Part shown: positions 1 through 12,988 of the stretch, piece after piece | Position numbering within the stretch: the first letter of the stretch is position 1 | How the letters are laid out: every line of letters begins with the position of its first letter | From: Pseudofabraea citricarpa | Lineage: Eukaryota > Ascomycota > Leotiomycetes > Helotiales > Dermateaceae | Length of the DNA: 64,000 nucleotides | Direction of reading: 5' to 3' | Assembly (NCBI GenBank): GCA_029641185.1 | Contig: JAPWGK010000026.1 | Location: 186,001 to 250,000 of the forward strand | Position numbers and translations under genes: made by a program | The notes under the pieces: generated by a model | Told to the model about the DNA's origin: nothing | The model's input: the letters and a program-made list of their open reading frames with translations, nothing else | Databases searched by the model: none

Positions 1-2350
1 TGCAAGGCGTTGACCATACTGACTTTTGTAGTAGGACTGCATCGAGCGATGACGAGAGGAAGCTCAGGAAGTGCATCGACTTCCGCATCCGACAAAGCGT
101 CAAAAGAGGACGCAGTGACTACTGTGGTAACACCAGGACCAGGGAACACAGAGTTCGGAATGATTCCAACCTCCTTGGCGATGGCGGTGGCAGTGCTAAT
201 ATGATCTCCAGTAAGCATGTGTACGGTGATTCCCGCACGACCGCATCTCTTAACTGAGTCAAGAGCACCGGGCCGAGGAGGATCATAAACGCCAACCAAT
301 CCGACAAAGCTTAAGTTGCCTTCAGCAAAGTCTCGCTTTGTGACACTGCTGAAGTCAACACCAGATACATTCTTGTGGGCTATACATAGAACACGCAGAC
401 CACCCTTGGCGAGCATATCAGCTCGAGTGCTGATAGCTGACTTTTGGTCAAAAGAGTCGCTTAAGATTGGCAACAGGGACTCGAGAGCACCTTTCGTGTA
501 TACGGATCCAACTCCCGTTGTGTTGTTTCTATAGACAACCGACATACGTTTGATGCTTGAATCAAATGGATGTTCGGCGACGAGTTCCAGGTTACAAGGC
601 TCCAAAAGCTTGGTTTTTCCATGAGCGAAACGGCTAGCGAATACCTGTAAAGCGATCTCAGTTGGGTCACCGACAGCTGACCAGCCACCTTCGGGGGTTG
701 CCTTTTCAGTTGTTGTTGAAAGCTTGGGCTCATAGATAGTAGCTAGATTACACAAGGCGATTGCATCGAGAAAGTTTGTCAAGCGAGGGTTCTTGTCAAT
801 TTTTGTAGGGTCCACGTTTGCTTTATCCAAATTGACCAATCCGGTTGTAGGGTCCAAAATGTCTCTTGTTTCGTGGACACTGAGGTCACCAACACCAGGT
901 ATCCAGGCGTTTCGAACAATCATTTTGCCCTGAGTAAGAGTTCCAGTCTTGTCGGAGCATACATTGGTGACTCCACCAATCGCTTCGATGGCTTGCAGTT
1001 TTCGTACAATCACGTGCCTCTTGGCCATGGCTTTAGTGCCGACAGCCATGGTGATAGTCAAGACAGCGATGAGAGACTCGGGGATGATGGCAACAGCGAC
1101 ACAGACGCCGTAGAGTAGGACTTCGCCTGAGACATTGAATTTGTTGACCGAGAACACGATAATGGCAAGTAGGATGGCCAAGGCAAGCAGAAGCAGGGCG
1201 AACCAGCTCAGCTTGACTTGCAAAGGGGTGCCAACGAGACCAAGAGTTGATTTCACGGCAGTCTGAACCTTCTTGAGAATGCGAACAGGACGACTTGAGA
1301 TCTTATTGTCATTTGAACCTTCATTCAGGAACTCTGCAATCTGTCCTACTTCAGTTTTGCTGCCAGTAGCAATTACAAGTCCTGCACCTCTCCCTTTCGT
1401 AACCGTCGATGCCGAGAATGCCATATTTGTCCTGTCTCCGACCGGAAGGTCTTTGGAATCCATAGTAGTGAAGGGGGTCTTGACGATAGGCAGAGACTCT
1501 CCGGTCAAGAGAGCCTCATCCGTCTCCAAATTAAGGCCGTAGAACAGTCGCAGGTCTGCTGGAATGATGTCTCCAGTCGCAAGCTGGACAACGTCACCAA
1601 CAACGAGATCTTCTGCCTTGAGAGTTTCGACATGTCCACTATTGCGCAGTACCTTGCAAAGTGGTGCCGAGAGAGCTTTGAGAGACTTCATGGTCTCTTC
1701 TGCACGATAATCTTGGAAGAACCTGATCGGGTTAGATTTTGGGAATTTAGCGATCAACAAACTTATACATACCCAACGATTATATTCAGAAAGATGACTG
1801 CAAGAATAACGGATCCTTCAATGTAGTCTTCTATTCCGTAAGAGAGTGCCATGGCAATGACAAGGACCTGTTGGGAGTTTCAGCAAGTAGAAATCTCTCA
1901 TGTCGTGCCGCTGGCGAACGAGCACCATCGACGCTGCCACTCACAAGTGTTAAGCTGTTCGAGACTTGTCTTATGAGAATTCTCCACACTGATGTCCCCT
2001 CATTCCCCCGTAGTTTATTCGGTCCATCCCTCTCGAGGCGGTAAACCGCGTCCTCCGCGGTGAGACCATTACTACCGAGCATCACACGTCAGCCATGTCT
2101 ACATGATGGAAGCGCACCATGCCGATAAAACATACCGAGTGTCGACATTGAGTTTCTGGGAGATGTACTCGATCTCAAGGGCGTGGGCTACCTTTGCGAG
2201 GTGGTCCCAATCGGTGGGTGGGGATAGTTCAAAGGATGAAGCTATGGAGTTGGTAGCAGTTGTACCGTTGGAGTAGACGTGCTCTTTGCCATCGGTTTGA
2301 GGTTTGCTTCGAGAGTTTTCCTCGGGAGGGGATGATTCGACAGTCTTCAT
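1..2350 (-). CDS. ENA-type (P-type IID) Na+/K+ efflux ATPase, 3' end cut by window edge
   Basis: P-type cation pump of the plasma membrane, expected to export sodium or potassium using ATP. Read leftward, the N-terminal cation-ATPase domain (GLTAEDAVYRLERDGPNKL) is followed by TM1-2, the actuator motif TGES (near 1500), the membrane motif IPESL, and the phosphorylation motif CSDKTGTLTQG with catalytic Asp (about 930-960). A downstream WIPGVG stretch resembles fungal ENA pumps rather than PMR1 or PMC1. The nucleotide-binding domain follows, and the frame runs off the left edge inside the P domain before the TGDG..ND hinge, so the last membrane helices are missing. Three introns are visible: 2072-2135, 1868-1944 and 1723-1772. 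Splicing at these restores a continuous frame. The start at 2350 opens a polar, Ser/Pro-rich leader usual for fungal members. The family call is firm; Na+ versus K+ specificity is inferred. Confidence 0.93.
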
Positions 2351-3775
2351 TCAATACGAGATGGGAAAGGTGAGCAAAGCAGGAGCTTCTGGATGAGAAG
2401 TTGCAGAGCCGGGAATGAGGGGAAGTGGGAGCTGCCTTTGTATGGGAAATAATTATGGTGCGACCTACTTGGTACCTACCAGATACGTTTGCTGGGCCTG
2501 CTGGGCCTGCATGTCCTGGCGAATAAGTGACGAGGCCGAGAAGCTTGGGGGGCCTATGAAGGGAGTGCTGAGTGCTTGGCCAGGGCCTTGACTCTCCAGT
2601 TCCCCGAGCTAGACATTCTCAGCAGAATGCAAACCGAGATTGAGCCAGTCAGCAGCAGGCGTGGTGTAGATGATGAGCCCGCTGCTGCACTACTGCACGA
2701 AGGATCCGGCTGCCGAGAGCGATCACATGGCGTGGACGGTGGGTGGAAAGGTTAAGTGATGGCTGTTGACTGTTGACAGGACTGGCTGTGGTGAGTGGTG
2801 AGTGCAATGTGGTGGTATGGTACAGTACAGTATAGTACAGTCGTAGCTGGTCAAGGGTGGGAGAGGCATTGTCGGCTTGTAGGCGTGTGGGCGAGGAGTG
2901 TGCACTGTGCACTGTGCACTTCAAATGGCTGGAGTGTGAGCGGGGCCAGCAAGATGTGAAGGTCCCAAGGCTCTGGGCGAGAGCGAGAAGGTCTCCCTGT
3001 TGGTTGCCCACTATCACGGCGGGGTAGTGGGGGTCATCAGTCGCCGGTCATCGTCGGTCGTCGCTTGCACAATACAGTAATGCGCATACAGTAACTCTGT
3101 ATCCAAGAAGCATCGCTGGCTGCGCCTCCTTCTCAGCACACTGGCAACTGGCGAGGAATACCGGAGATACTGCTTGGCGTTGATGACCACGAGCGAATCG
3201 ACAAACCGGGAAGGTCATCCAGTGCTTCCAGTGCTTCCAAATACCGCCTTGCACGCCTGCAGCAGCCCCAGAGTAGCTGTTTGCTTCTTGGAGTCTCTTG
3301 CCAGCAGGACGGTGAAGTGGCAGAGTCCAGGCGACCATAGACCAAGGTCATGACAATAGACTTGAGCATCGCAAATGTCGCCGATGATGTGCCATGAGGC
3401 GACCAATGGCACTGGAAGACAGCGAGATGTCGCCTTGCCACTACGGAGTAGTTGTAGAACTTGGCGCCGTTGTGGTTGTAGTTGTGGTGGCGGTGGTGGT
3501 GGTGCAGAGATGGATGAGGCAAGAAGACGCGTGAACCACATCAGTCACGTGAAATGCAAACAGGGTCTCGTGACACAGTGTTCTACAAGAGGTATCTCTG
3601 TTCAGAAAAGCTAATGAATGATACAACATCTCCTGTAACATCTTACAAATTACGCTTCTCTGCGTCTATAGGTGAGTGGATTTAGTTTTAGTACACGGTG
3701 CTGGCTAACAAACAATTTCAAGGAACCACACCAAATTCCCGCTAGGCAAGCCAAACGACCTTGCATCACATCCGC
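2351..3775. other. intergenic region, low complexity, no gene recognised
   Basis: Upstream region of the ENA-type ATPase and downstream region of the MFS pump. Several open frames exist on the minus strand between 2650 and 3640, but they are built from short repeats (GTGCACT near 2900, GTT/GGT triplets near 3470-3510), overlap in different frames and resemble no family. I see no RNA gene. It probably holds the ATPase promoter. Confidence 0.6.
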
Positions 3776-5924
3776 TTATACCTCCGGCGCGACAGCGCTC
3801 TTCTTCTTCTTGATGTTATGCCATCCCATGCCCCAACAAAACACAAACACGCCGCCGGCAGCCCCTGCAGAAAGGTAGAAGTTTCGACTGATGGCCAAAT
3901 TATACGCATCCAGGATCCCGGGGACTTCTTCAGGATCCACAACGTTGCGGAATGCCGTAGCACCAGCAGTGATCACAACCTGAGGATCGACAGTGGGTGC
4001 ATGTTTCCTCAGTCCGTGGACGAGGCTGCTGTTGAAGATTGTCTGTGCGAAGGCAAGGAAGAGTGAACCACCAAATGTTTGGCAGAAAATGATGAGCGAC
4101 ATGCCGAGTGGGATTTGCTCTGGTGGAAGGATGTTTTGCACGGCCACCAAGGGCTGTCTGCTGTCAGAATATGCTCAATCTGAGTAAGCGAGAAGAAACT
4201 TACCATCTGCATACCACAGCCTCGACCAAGTCCAGCAAGGATTTGGTAGCCTACCCATTTTCCAGTAGAGGTGTGCGGCGTGAGAGTCGATAGAAGGCCC
4301 GATCCTATGGAAACGACAATCCCAGAGGTAATACTCCATGGGAGATAGTATCCCAATTTTCCAACTATATATGTGTTAGAAAGGTTTACAACCTGGTTTC
4401 AAAGCTAGATTGCTTACCTAGAGCTCCCGATATGATGGCCGTCAGCATCTGGCTCAGTATCCCAGGTATGACATACACTCCACTCATGGTAGGAGACGCT
4501 CCCCTCACCGCCTGGAAATAAATTGGAAGGTAATAAGTGTGGACGAGCAGAGAGCCAAAGAAAAACCCGATGACCAGGCAAGCTGACCATACAACCCTCT
4601 TTCGCACGATGGAATAAGGGATCATGGCTTCATCGCCAACATGGTATTCCCAGGCAACAAAGATAGCGAGCATACCTCCTGATCCACAAAACAATCCAAT
4701 GATTGTGGCACTGTTCCATGGATGTTCGCTTCCTCCCCACTGAAGAGCCATCAGAACCATGATTGCGAAAGGAGCGAACAAGACGAATCCGCCCAGGTCA
4801 AGCTTCCCTAGGATTGATTTGAACGTAGCCTTCTCGGCCCTGTCCTTTTTGAGTGTGTCGGGGATATGGATTAAGAATAGGAATACGGCAGAAACAGCAC
4901 CAATTGGTAGGTTAATATAAAAACCTAGAAGGTCAGTTAATGATCCCAAAACAGAACAAACGAACTTACACCATCGCCAACTCGCATACTGGGTCAACAA
5001 CCCTCCGATCAAAGGGCCACCAAGAATGCCAAGTTGACCAGCTAGAAGTTGGTTAGAATACACGTCATACTCCAAAATTCCAAATCTCGCTTGAAAGGTA
5101 AACTCACTTGCCATGACAATTCCCATCAACACTACACTGTGAATTAGCATCGCAGACCAAGAAGAGACATGCAAGAAAACCTACGTGGTCTCTTGGGCAT
5201 CGGTGCAGAAGCTGCGATGATGGTAAGTGCGCCATTAATAAGGCCAGAAGAGCCCAGTCCAGCAACAGCCCGACCGATAATCAACATATCGGAGTTTTGA
5301 GCAGCGCCACAGAGCGTAGAACCAAACTCGAAAAGAGCGAGGAAGCCCAGAAAGGTAAACTATGAATATTAGTACGCTCATAAAATGGCTAAGAAAGTGA
5401 ACCTACTTTGGAGTCAAAGTTAGAATAAATCTTTCCTGCCAGTGGCTGAAGGGCACAACTATAAATCCAATTAACCTCACTCCAACAATAGTTCCAGAAA
5501 AAGGGAGTAGCATACTTGGAAAGTAGAAATGCACTACCATACCAGCCCACATCTGGGAGCGAATGGAAATCGCTGGTAATTCGAGGTATGGCCTATTATG
5601 AATCAGGACCTTTTCCAGCTCTTCAACCGGGGTAGAGTCATCAATGCATACCGTCACGACAATTGACATGTCCAACATCATGAGAAAGCAAACCAGGGTT
5701 ATCGAAGCAATCACAAGTGCCAACTTGATACCCGTGATATACTGATGCTCTTGCGTTTCGGTCTCCGCCGTCGTGGCAGGCTCGGCACTGCCATCTGGAG
5801 GTTTTTCTGAATCTGAAGCTCGTGACACCTCGCCGTCGCCAGGCCCTTCTGTTGACTTCACAGACACCGGTCTTGCCGTAACGGCAGTATCCGTCGAGTG
5901 GTGATCATCTTCGTGTTTCTCCAT
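3776..5924 (-). CDS. DHA2-family MFS efflux transporter (14 TM, ToxA/AflT-like)
   Basis: Proton-antiport drug or metabolite exporter of the plasma membrane. A polar N-terminal tail of about 75 residues precedes TM1. The motif LDMSIVVT continues across an intron into AIPRITSDF and DVGWYGSAF, the diagnostic TM1-TM2 block of the 14-helix DHA2 group that includes HC-toxin and aflatoxin-cluster pumps. Later exons carry [12 protein letters not shown] (motif B region), LGGPLIGG (antiporter motif C) and the [11 protein letters not shown] signature. The end is a lysine-rich cytosolic tail. About eight short introns break the gene; joining them at GT-AG sites keeps one frame. Start at 5924 was preferred over an in-frame site 48 bp upstream because the hydrophilic MEKHEDD leader is typical. 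A Zn2Cys6 regulator lies immediately upstream on the same strand. The substrate is unknown, and nothing nearby is a biosynthetic backbone gene. Confidence 0.92.
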
Positions 5925-6604
5925 AGTGTTGTGTTTCTCCGTAGGGTCGCGAAATATCAATATCAATATCAAGATCTAGTAGTACGAAGAAAAGGGTAAA
6001 GTAGGTGGGGTTCTGTTAGTGTTGATTCGGAAGCGACAAAGAGAGGAAAACGCGACGAGAGGAAGATGTCAGGACCACAACAAGACAACAAGCAAGAAGC
6101 AGCACCAAGAAAAAGCAGGAGGAACAGGTATAAGTAGAAGGAGAAATGCTGATGCCTGTTGCGCGCTGTTGTTGTTCTGCTTCATTTGCCCTCCGTGCCG
6201 CCATAATAGGTGTAAATTTTGTTCGTTTGGTTCCCCCCCTTTGCTGTATCTCCGTTGGGGTTCGGAGATTCCGAATTAGGACCCCGACGGACCTGAGTCA
6301 ATCACCAGTCAACTCCGGTGTTTTGATACTTTCAGGAATGTGCAACACAAGTAACTGTTATGGAGCATTTTTCGATGCAAATCTACTGCGAAATCTTGCA
6401 TGGTGCGATATTTATTGCTCATGCTTAGAGGTAATGAATAAGTGACGATATATATGTATTACATACCCAGCCCTACCAGACTCTTTGATAACGTTACACA
6501 CGCCTATTGCGACTGACTGTCCTGCCATCCATATAAGAAAAAGCATTAATATACATAGTCAGAAAACTCTCACCTTCAACCAGGAAGCTGGAGATCTAAC
6601 TATA
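5925..6604. other. spacer between regulator and MFS pump
   Basis: About 680 bp between the regulator's stop and the pump's start. It contains a purine-rich stretch (6030-6140) and no supported gene. The pump promoter should lie here. Confidence 0.5.
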
Positions 6605-8967
6605 TCAAATAAACGAATCCAGGTTAGAATCATACCCACCAGCCAGAAAGTCCCTCACCCAGTTCTCATTCAGCATGTCCATATCCATAGCATCAAACTC
6701 CAGAGGCTCTATCTGATTATCCGCAGGTACGTTCAACACCTCGCTCTCTGCCGCTGCTTGACCTCTCTCCTTCTCGGCCTCCGCCGCAGCCATCGCAGCG
6801 ACCTTTGCCTCCCAAAACTTGCCAATCCCCATGACCTTCTTCCTCGTGTGCGACCAGGGATTGTCCGAACACTGCTCGTCAATATTATCATCCATGCTCC
6901 GCTCTCCCATTTCAATGCCCGAAGCTGCAGGAACCGACGCCCATCTCCCCGCCATGAGCTTAACGACCTCCCCCAAATCCAGCTCCTCTCGAGCCCTTTT
7001 GCGGTCCCAGTGTATGTCGGGCGCTTCGAATGTCCCTAGTCGATACAGGGCGACGATGCAGTGCGCCATCTGCGAGAACTGCGTCATGGAGATTCGGGGG
7101 TACGCCGTCAAGGGAAAGGATTCGAAGGAGAAAAAGAGGTTGAACCACGACTTTACAGTCTGGAGGCAGATCCAGAGACTTTCGATTCGCTGCAATGATG
7201 CCGTGGGGTCGGTAGATGTCGGTTTGGGTGTTGTTTCGAGACTATATTCGTGGATTTCTAGGGTGGCACTTAGGATTTGGAGTTGGAGGGTTGCTGATTT
7301 CATGTTAGAAGTCAAGTAGTGCTTCCGCGATTTAAAAATGAGGGTATTTACCATTCGATTTCAATTCTTGTGGGAGGGAACGCTCTAAGTCGTCGAGCTG
7401 CATCTGCAGCGTCTTGAAATAAAAACCAGCTGGAACTCTCATCCCTGGATCACTCAACACCTCATACCACATCGTAGGGCTGGCTTTGTTGCATATCAAC
7501 TGCACACGCACGGAGTAGACCAAGAGCTGATCAGTTGAATACTCTTTAACCTCTTCCAGGATGCGCAAGCACTCTTCCAAGTAGGGGGTCCAACGCATGA
7601 GTTCTATTCTCTGGAAATAGTTGGCAACTCTGTTTAGCTGCATCAGTATGCTGATTCCATAGCAACTTGACTGAATGGTTACTTACACAGAACTCACCAA
7701 GTAAAGACTCACCGCCGTTCTCCTTTCCTCTATCGTCCTCACCGCAGTCGTGCCATTAAGCGGATTCAAGCTGCCCTGCGCAATATAGCGACGAATGACG
7801 CTGTTTCCCTCCAGGGGCAGCGGCCTCGTGAGTCCAAGATCAAAAGCAAGCGACATGCCTAATTGAACCACAGTCGAGATGATAGATTTGCTGCAGATCC
7901 AATAGTGACACCAACCTGCAAACACAAGCACGCCTAGCAGCATGTCCAAGGTCTTCGCACCCTCGGACAACATCTGCTTCGCCAGCACCTTTTTCACTTC
8001 TGTCATAAGTCCCGTCTGACGCGTCAGGTTCTTACTGCAGATCCCGCGGATTACTAGGAGCAGGAATGGCCGTTCTTTTCTCATCTCTGCTATCGTTACG
8101 AGTGGGCTGATACATATGATAGGGAAGTAGGGAACCATCTTCGATCGGAACGTCTCCAGATACTCTTCTAGCTCTGCCTCAGTCTCCAGAGGATATGATG
8201 TGCTAGATTGTCGGCTCTGTTGCTCTTGGTTTCCCGTCGAGTTGCAAACAGATGAAGCGGCTGGTGTAGGTGGTTCATTAGGCGAAGGTTGAAGGAGTCC
8301 TTGTCTTGCAGCAGGACGCGAGCAGTCGTGCAGTCCATTTTGTCGTGCAGCTTCGAACGATTCTTCAACAGCTATTGGGATATCGTGGGTGGAGAAACCC
8401 CTACTGAAGCAAATATCACTGTGTGCATTTTCGCTGCCAGAAGGGAGATAGTCTGTCGAGGGAGTTTCCAAGCTCGAAGTCAAGCTTCCATTACTCAACG
8501 GTGCGGGATCGGGACTTTGTTGCTTGTTTACAGCCTGTAGCTGAGGAAGCCCAGTAAGTGATCCTTGTGAGCGTTGCAGCATTTGGACAATGCCATCGAG
8601 CTTTTCTTCCAACGCAGCTGTCTTGGCATATGTGGATGTAGACGAAGCTGTCCGCTTGGATACTCTCTTCTTGCGCACTGAGGGTGCGGGTTCACAATCC
8701 TTGTTTAATCGATTACATCTGCAGAAGCTCTCAGTATCAATATCGATATACTCATTAGGAATCAGATTGAGCAAGTAAATGATAATAGTACCTTTCACAC
8801 CTTCCCCCGGTCAGAGAACTGGCGCATCGCGTCTTACTCTTCACACAGCTCAAACAAGCTTTTCCATACGGTGCATATGGATGCTGCTGGATCGCCTCCC
8901 CCATGCTTGCTGTGGCTGAATTGCCCGTTTGTGGCATCATGTTCATGTTCACCTGTCGTCCAATCAT
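6605..8967 (-). CDS. Zn(II)2Cys6 transcription factor
   Basis: Fungal binuclear zinc-cluster regulator, nuclear. The DNA-binding domain is split by an intron: exon 1 gives GKACLSCVKSKTRC and GGRCER, and exon 2 resumes CNRLNKDC. This gives the full C-x2-C-x6-C...C-x2-C-x6-C set followed by a basic KKRVSKR linker and a coiled-coil-like stretch (AALEEKLDGIVQMLQRS). A Ser/Thr/Pro-rich region follows, then the fungal-specific middle homology region in the exons around 7350-8160. An acidic, methionine-containing tail ends at 6605. At least three introns are needed (near 8720-8790, 7640-7690 and 7320-7360). The last exon could have a further splice near its end, so the C-terminus is uncertain. It shares its strand with the MFS pump just downstream and is a candidate regulator of it (inference). 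Confidence 0.9.
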
Positions 8968-10924
8968 GATTCATGTCTTCGTTCGCCAAGTACCTAGCTA
9001 ACACAACTCATTGCCCACGATGGCTGAGAGCGGATTTCGGAATGTAGATACAAACGGGACTTCCTACCATTGTGTATAGGAAGTGGTTGGTTCTATGTAT
9101 CATGGTGGTCAGATGTGTTGATGAACATATGGCTCGGAAAGTCCGACTGATCCAACTCCGACCCGACAAGCCACGTGACCGGGTCAGACGGGGGCTTCTT
9201 CGGTTGCGGGCACTTTGGATAGGGATAGCCTTATGAAGTTCTCTGAAATAAGCTAGTACTCATATGGCGTTGGAACTCTTATACTTTTTATGTACTAGAC
9301 CAATCCATTAATTAAAAAAGAAAAGAATAAAGAAATGACTAAGCTTTCAATCGATTTGGTATCATACCCCGTGCTAATTTCGCCTTGTTTTCGGAACCGA
9401 GAAGGGCTCTCGCTATAGATATTATTTTAGGGTTTAACTAGAGATCTCTACATTTCTATCCATCAACCGCTGCCGAGGGTATCGCTGCTAAGAATGGATT
9501 AAGGAGCGGCCGTTATTTCCTTTCTATCTCACTCTAAGAAAGCAAATGATAAACGATAGTCTTAACGGGATTTCCTTTCACCGGGGTAGAATTAGATATA
9601 ATTATTATGTTATTATTAAGCTATCTTCTATTATCAGGCTATCTTTTGTTGTTGGTGTATATTTTACTATTATTATAAAAGGAATATTTTAAGACGACTT
9701 TGTTATAATTAAGATAGCTACCTAACAAGGGCAAAGTTGGGACAGGCAAAATCACATGATAGTGAGTAATAAATACCTAGACTAATGGCGACTATAATGG
9801 AATAGAATGTAGAGTATCCAAACTTTCCCATCTTTGGGAAAACTGCGAGCCTTCTCAATTCGCTGTAGCATTAAGTAGACTCCGGGAAACTGCTTTGTTC
9901 AATATGAAACATTGCAACTTGGAGACTCAAGTAGCAGCATCTAGTATGACGAACCTACAAATTCCTTGATTAGAGGATTTATCTTTTGTTTTAGTCTCAG
10001 TTCTAGTTAAAAATTTAAAATACTTTGGGCAGCTTGTAATAATCTCTGTGAAGACCATTAAACTACTTGTTTTGCTTCGCAACAGGATGCAAGATTGTAT
10101 CCAAGATTTTACAGCAGGTTTCCCTACCCTTTCTACAGATAGAGATTGTTCTATAAAAATCAACTTGTAGTTGAGAATGGGTTAGAGCTGTTGGGGCTCG
10201 GTTATGCCAATTATGCCAATGCTCTGTTCTCGTGACTGCAGCTCCCAGCTGCAGGTCTATTTAAAAGCTTAAAATGAGGAACAAATGAAATCCAGACAAG
10301 TCAGTAGCCACACTAGATTGGATCGCCTTGGCTGTTTCTACTTTTTTCTTTCTACTCTCTCTGCAATCCTAATTTTAGATTCATTTCCAGGCACCCAGTT
10401 ATATACCTAAACAAGAATGACAAACCGCACATACATCACAAGACCCCAAATAAAAATAAAGCAGAACTCAAATCTGACAGAAGAAAATCTAGAAGGATTG
10501 GATATGTACTACTTCAGATTGAACTTAAGACGGCTTGATGCTTCCCCGCAATGATAGCTTTTCGTGCGACCATGGCGGCCTAGCGAATAGCAGGGTAAGA
10601 AAAACGGATGCCTAAGGGCGGGAAGAAGCCACAGAAGCATGACCTATCAGTAGTTGCAACTAATTTATGTAAAATTATCTACAGAAATATCTCTGGCGTT
10701 GGGCAGCCGCGAATCAAAATACAGAATGAGTAGTCAGGCACACATCCAAGAATCCCTTACATGCCGCCGTCTTCGAGCCGCGTCCTAAGCGACGGCTGTC
10801 AAAGACGAACCTTCATGATTATAAATTCTTCGTCTCTCCATTATCACAATACAATCTTTACTTCTACATTACAAGAAACCCAGAATATTCGCTTCAAATA
10901 CCCAACCACTCACAATCACCCAAA
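8968..10924. other. intergenic, partly AT-rich and eroded
   Basis: No gene recognised. From about 9240 to 9760 the sequence turns strongly AT-rich with many TTAT/ATTA runs, unlike flanking DNA, and looks like an old mutated repeat. The rest holds only short open frames without family resemblance. The right end is the promoter of the secreted protein at 10925. Confidence 0.5.
10820..10826 (+). promoter_or_regulatory. TATA box of the secreted PG-binding-like gene
   Basis: TATAAAT lies about 100 bp before the ATG at 10925, followed by a pyrimidine-rich leader. The spacing is right for a core promoter. Confidence 0.5.
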
Positions 10925-11466
10925 ATGCAGTTCAAAATTCCATTTAGTTTAGCAGCACTTACTGCTCTAGCAGCCATTGGACATTGTTCAGCAATTATAC
11001 CTCGAGCAGCTGGATACTGCAATGCCATTTCGACAAAGACCATCCTGAAGCAATCGGGCGACTTTGTTAACATATATTGGGTCGATGTCCCTTCATACTC
11101 GGGAGGCGGCTCAATCACATCTAATTGTCTCATGAACGACGGTGCTTCGGGAAGTGGGGTCAGAAGTCTTCAAGGGACTTTGAACTACTGTCATGGAGAG
11201 AATCTTGCAACAGATGGAGATTATGGCGCAAAGACCAAAGCTGCTGTCAAGAGGGTACGTATTTTCCCGCTTTGCCAGATTCTTGGTAGAAGTTCACTGT
11301 CGAGGTTCTGGATGGGCGTTGATATGTTCTATTATAGGTTCAAAAGAAGTACAAGATCAGTCAAGATGGGATCTATGGTCCAACTACAAGTGCTACTATT
11401 ACTTGGTATGGTGCACCGATCAACGTGAACACTCCTTCATGTGTTAAGATCAGCGTCTCGACCTGA
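10925..11466 (+). CDS. small secreted protein with peptidoglycan-binding-like domain
   Basis: Predicted extracellular protein of 152 residues. Residues 1-21 form a signal peptide with a hydrophobic core ending near HCSA, followed by a possible Kex2-like site (IIPRAA). The second half matches the repeated helix pattern of PG_binding_1 (PF01471): RSLQGTLNYC, then DGDYGAKTKAAVKRVQKKY, then DGIYGPTTSATI, where the D-G-x-Y-G-x-x-T motif occurs twice. Four cysteines in the mature chain could make two disulfides. One intron, 11255-11337, interrupts the domain between KR and VQKKY; reading through it destroys the match. The domain is known mainly from bacterial and phage wall enzymes, where it binds cell-wall glycans. 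No catalytic domain is present here, so a glycan-binding or effector-like role is inferred. Confidence 0.85.
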
Positions 11467-12988
11467 TTATATCAACTCATCTGTCAATTTTATTGAACAG
11501 CTGCTATTTCAGGATGCCTATTCTTCTTTCTCTTTCCTTGGAATTTTAAGGAAATATTTCTACGATTTTTATGGTCTTTGCAATACTATTTGAGCGCAAA
11601 TCAATCATTGAACGTCTCATGAGACTTTTCTTGCTAATCTAATTGTGACAACCTCTAACACAGCAGAAGCTCGACATGCTGTGTCACATCATGTAACATG
11701 AATGAGAGATGCCAAAGAAGTTTTGAATGCCGTCGCTACAAACTTTTCATAGTTAGGATAGATTATTGCGATATATTTTTCATTTATTACAATCCTTCCA
11801 GTCCATGGCTACTTTTCAATTGTACTACACCAAGTCATACATCCTTCTACTAAATACCACTATCCATATAGACATCCACCCACTTATGTATTGCTTAAGT
11901 ATTGCTCAAGCAACCTCCATTCTTGGCAAGTGCATGTCAAAAGCCGCAGAGGTAATCGCTGTATGGTCCAGACCATGTCGGAAATCAAATATGTAGAGAC
12001 CACTTTGCTATCACTGGTTCGGTTAAATGGATCCGGAGAGTACAGGAATATTTAATGCACTGTATGTCGGCACCCGACGTGTCTAGCAAATATTGAACAT
12101 GGGATGACATGGGCACAAAGAGGGGTATCGTCCAAAACCTCGTGAAACAGTTGTCGGGCCACCGAATTTTTTATTGTATCTCTATCTTTTTAAAAGGAAA
12201 AGGAAAATGGGTTACATTTTAAGAAGAAATAGCCGTTCTAGGTCGTGAGACAAGTAGGTTAAGTTGAGATAAAATGTCGTTTACACAGAACGTGAGCGGA
12301 GGCTGAAAACTTGAGAGGGAGATAATATCACAATTTCTTTCCTAAATGATACACTCATAGTATACGCGGAGCAAGGTATAGAGTCTCTACAATTAGATTC
12401 AAAACTGTTCAGAGGACCTTACATCAGTATATATATTCTGTCTAAAAATTGGACTTTCCAACATCTTCTTGATGTAAGTGGATGACGTCTTCGCTTCTCG
12501 CTTGTTGTTCGCTCTCTGCCAAGGTTGGGGTGAACAAGTCGCAGCAAAGTTCACCTACGCAAGGAAATCTACATGAAGCCGCTAAACTATGATAATATAT
12601 CTGTCAAAAATATTATTTACGCATCAAGACATACCGAGAAAATAGAATAACATGAACATGTTGACTAGTGTAGCTATATACCATACTTGCAGACTTAAAT
12701 TCTATGGTGGGCCTGGGCCTTTTATCTGTTCAAGGGCCTTCAGCATGGCCACTTTTGAAATGCACGCAAGGATATTTTCTGTCTCTGCATCTGAACGTAA
12801 ATATTCTATCAGGAGCTGACCATGGCAAAGATTTGCCACACAGACGTGTGTGCATGTGTACATGACAGGCCTGGTAGTGATACGGCATGAATCAGACATG
12901 CTGGCATCCACATTCCCCGCATGTGTTAAAAAACGGTTCTGTCCCCCCTAGGAAGCATTCTTCAAAAAACGAGAATATATCTCGAGCC
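11467..12988. other. intergenic, no gene recognised
   Basis: About 1.5 kb between the secreted protein and the P450. It is moderately AT-rich and has only short unconvincing open frames. A P450 promoter is expected at the right end. Confidence 0.5.

Noticed and set aside
2649..3640. Overlapping minus-strand frames of 60-130 codons upstream of the ENA gene
   Set aside because: Low-complexity, mutually overlapping, with no domain.
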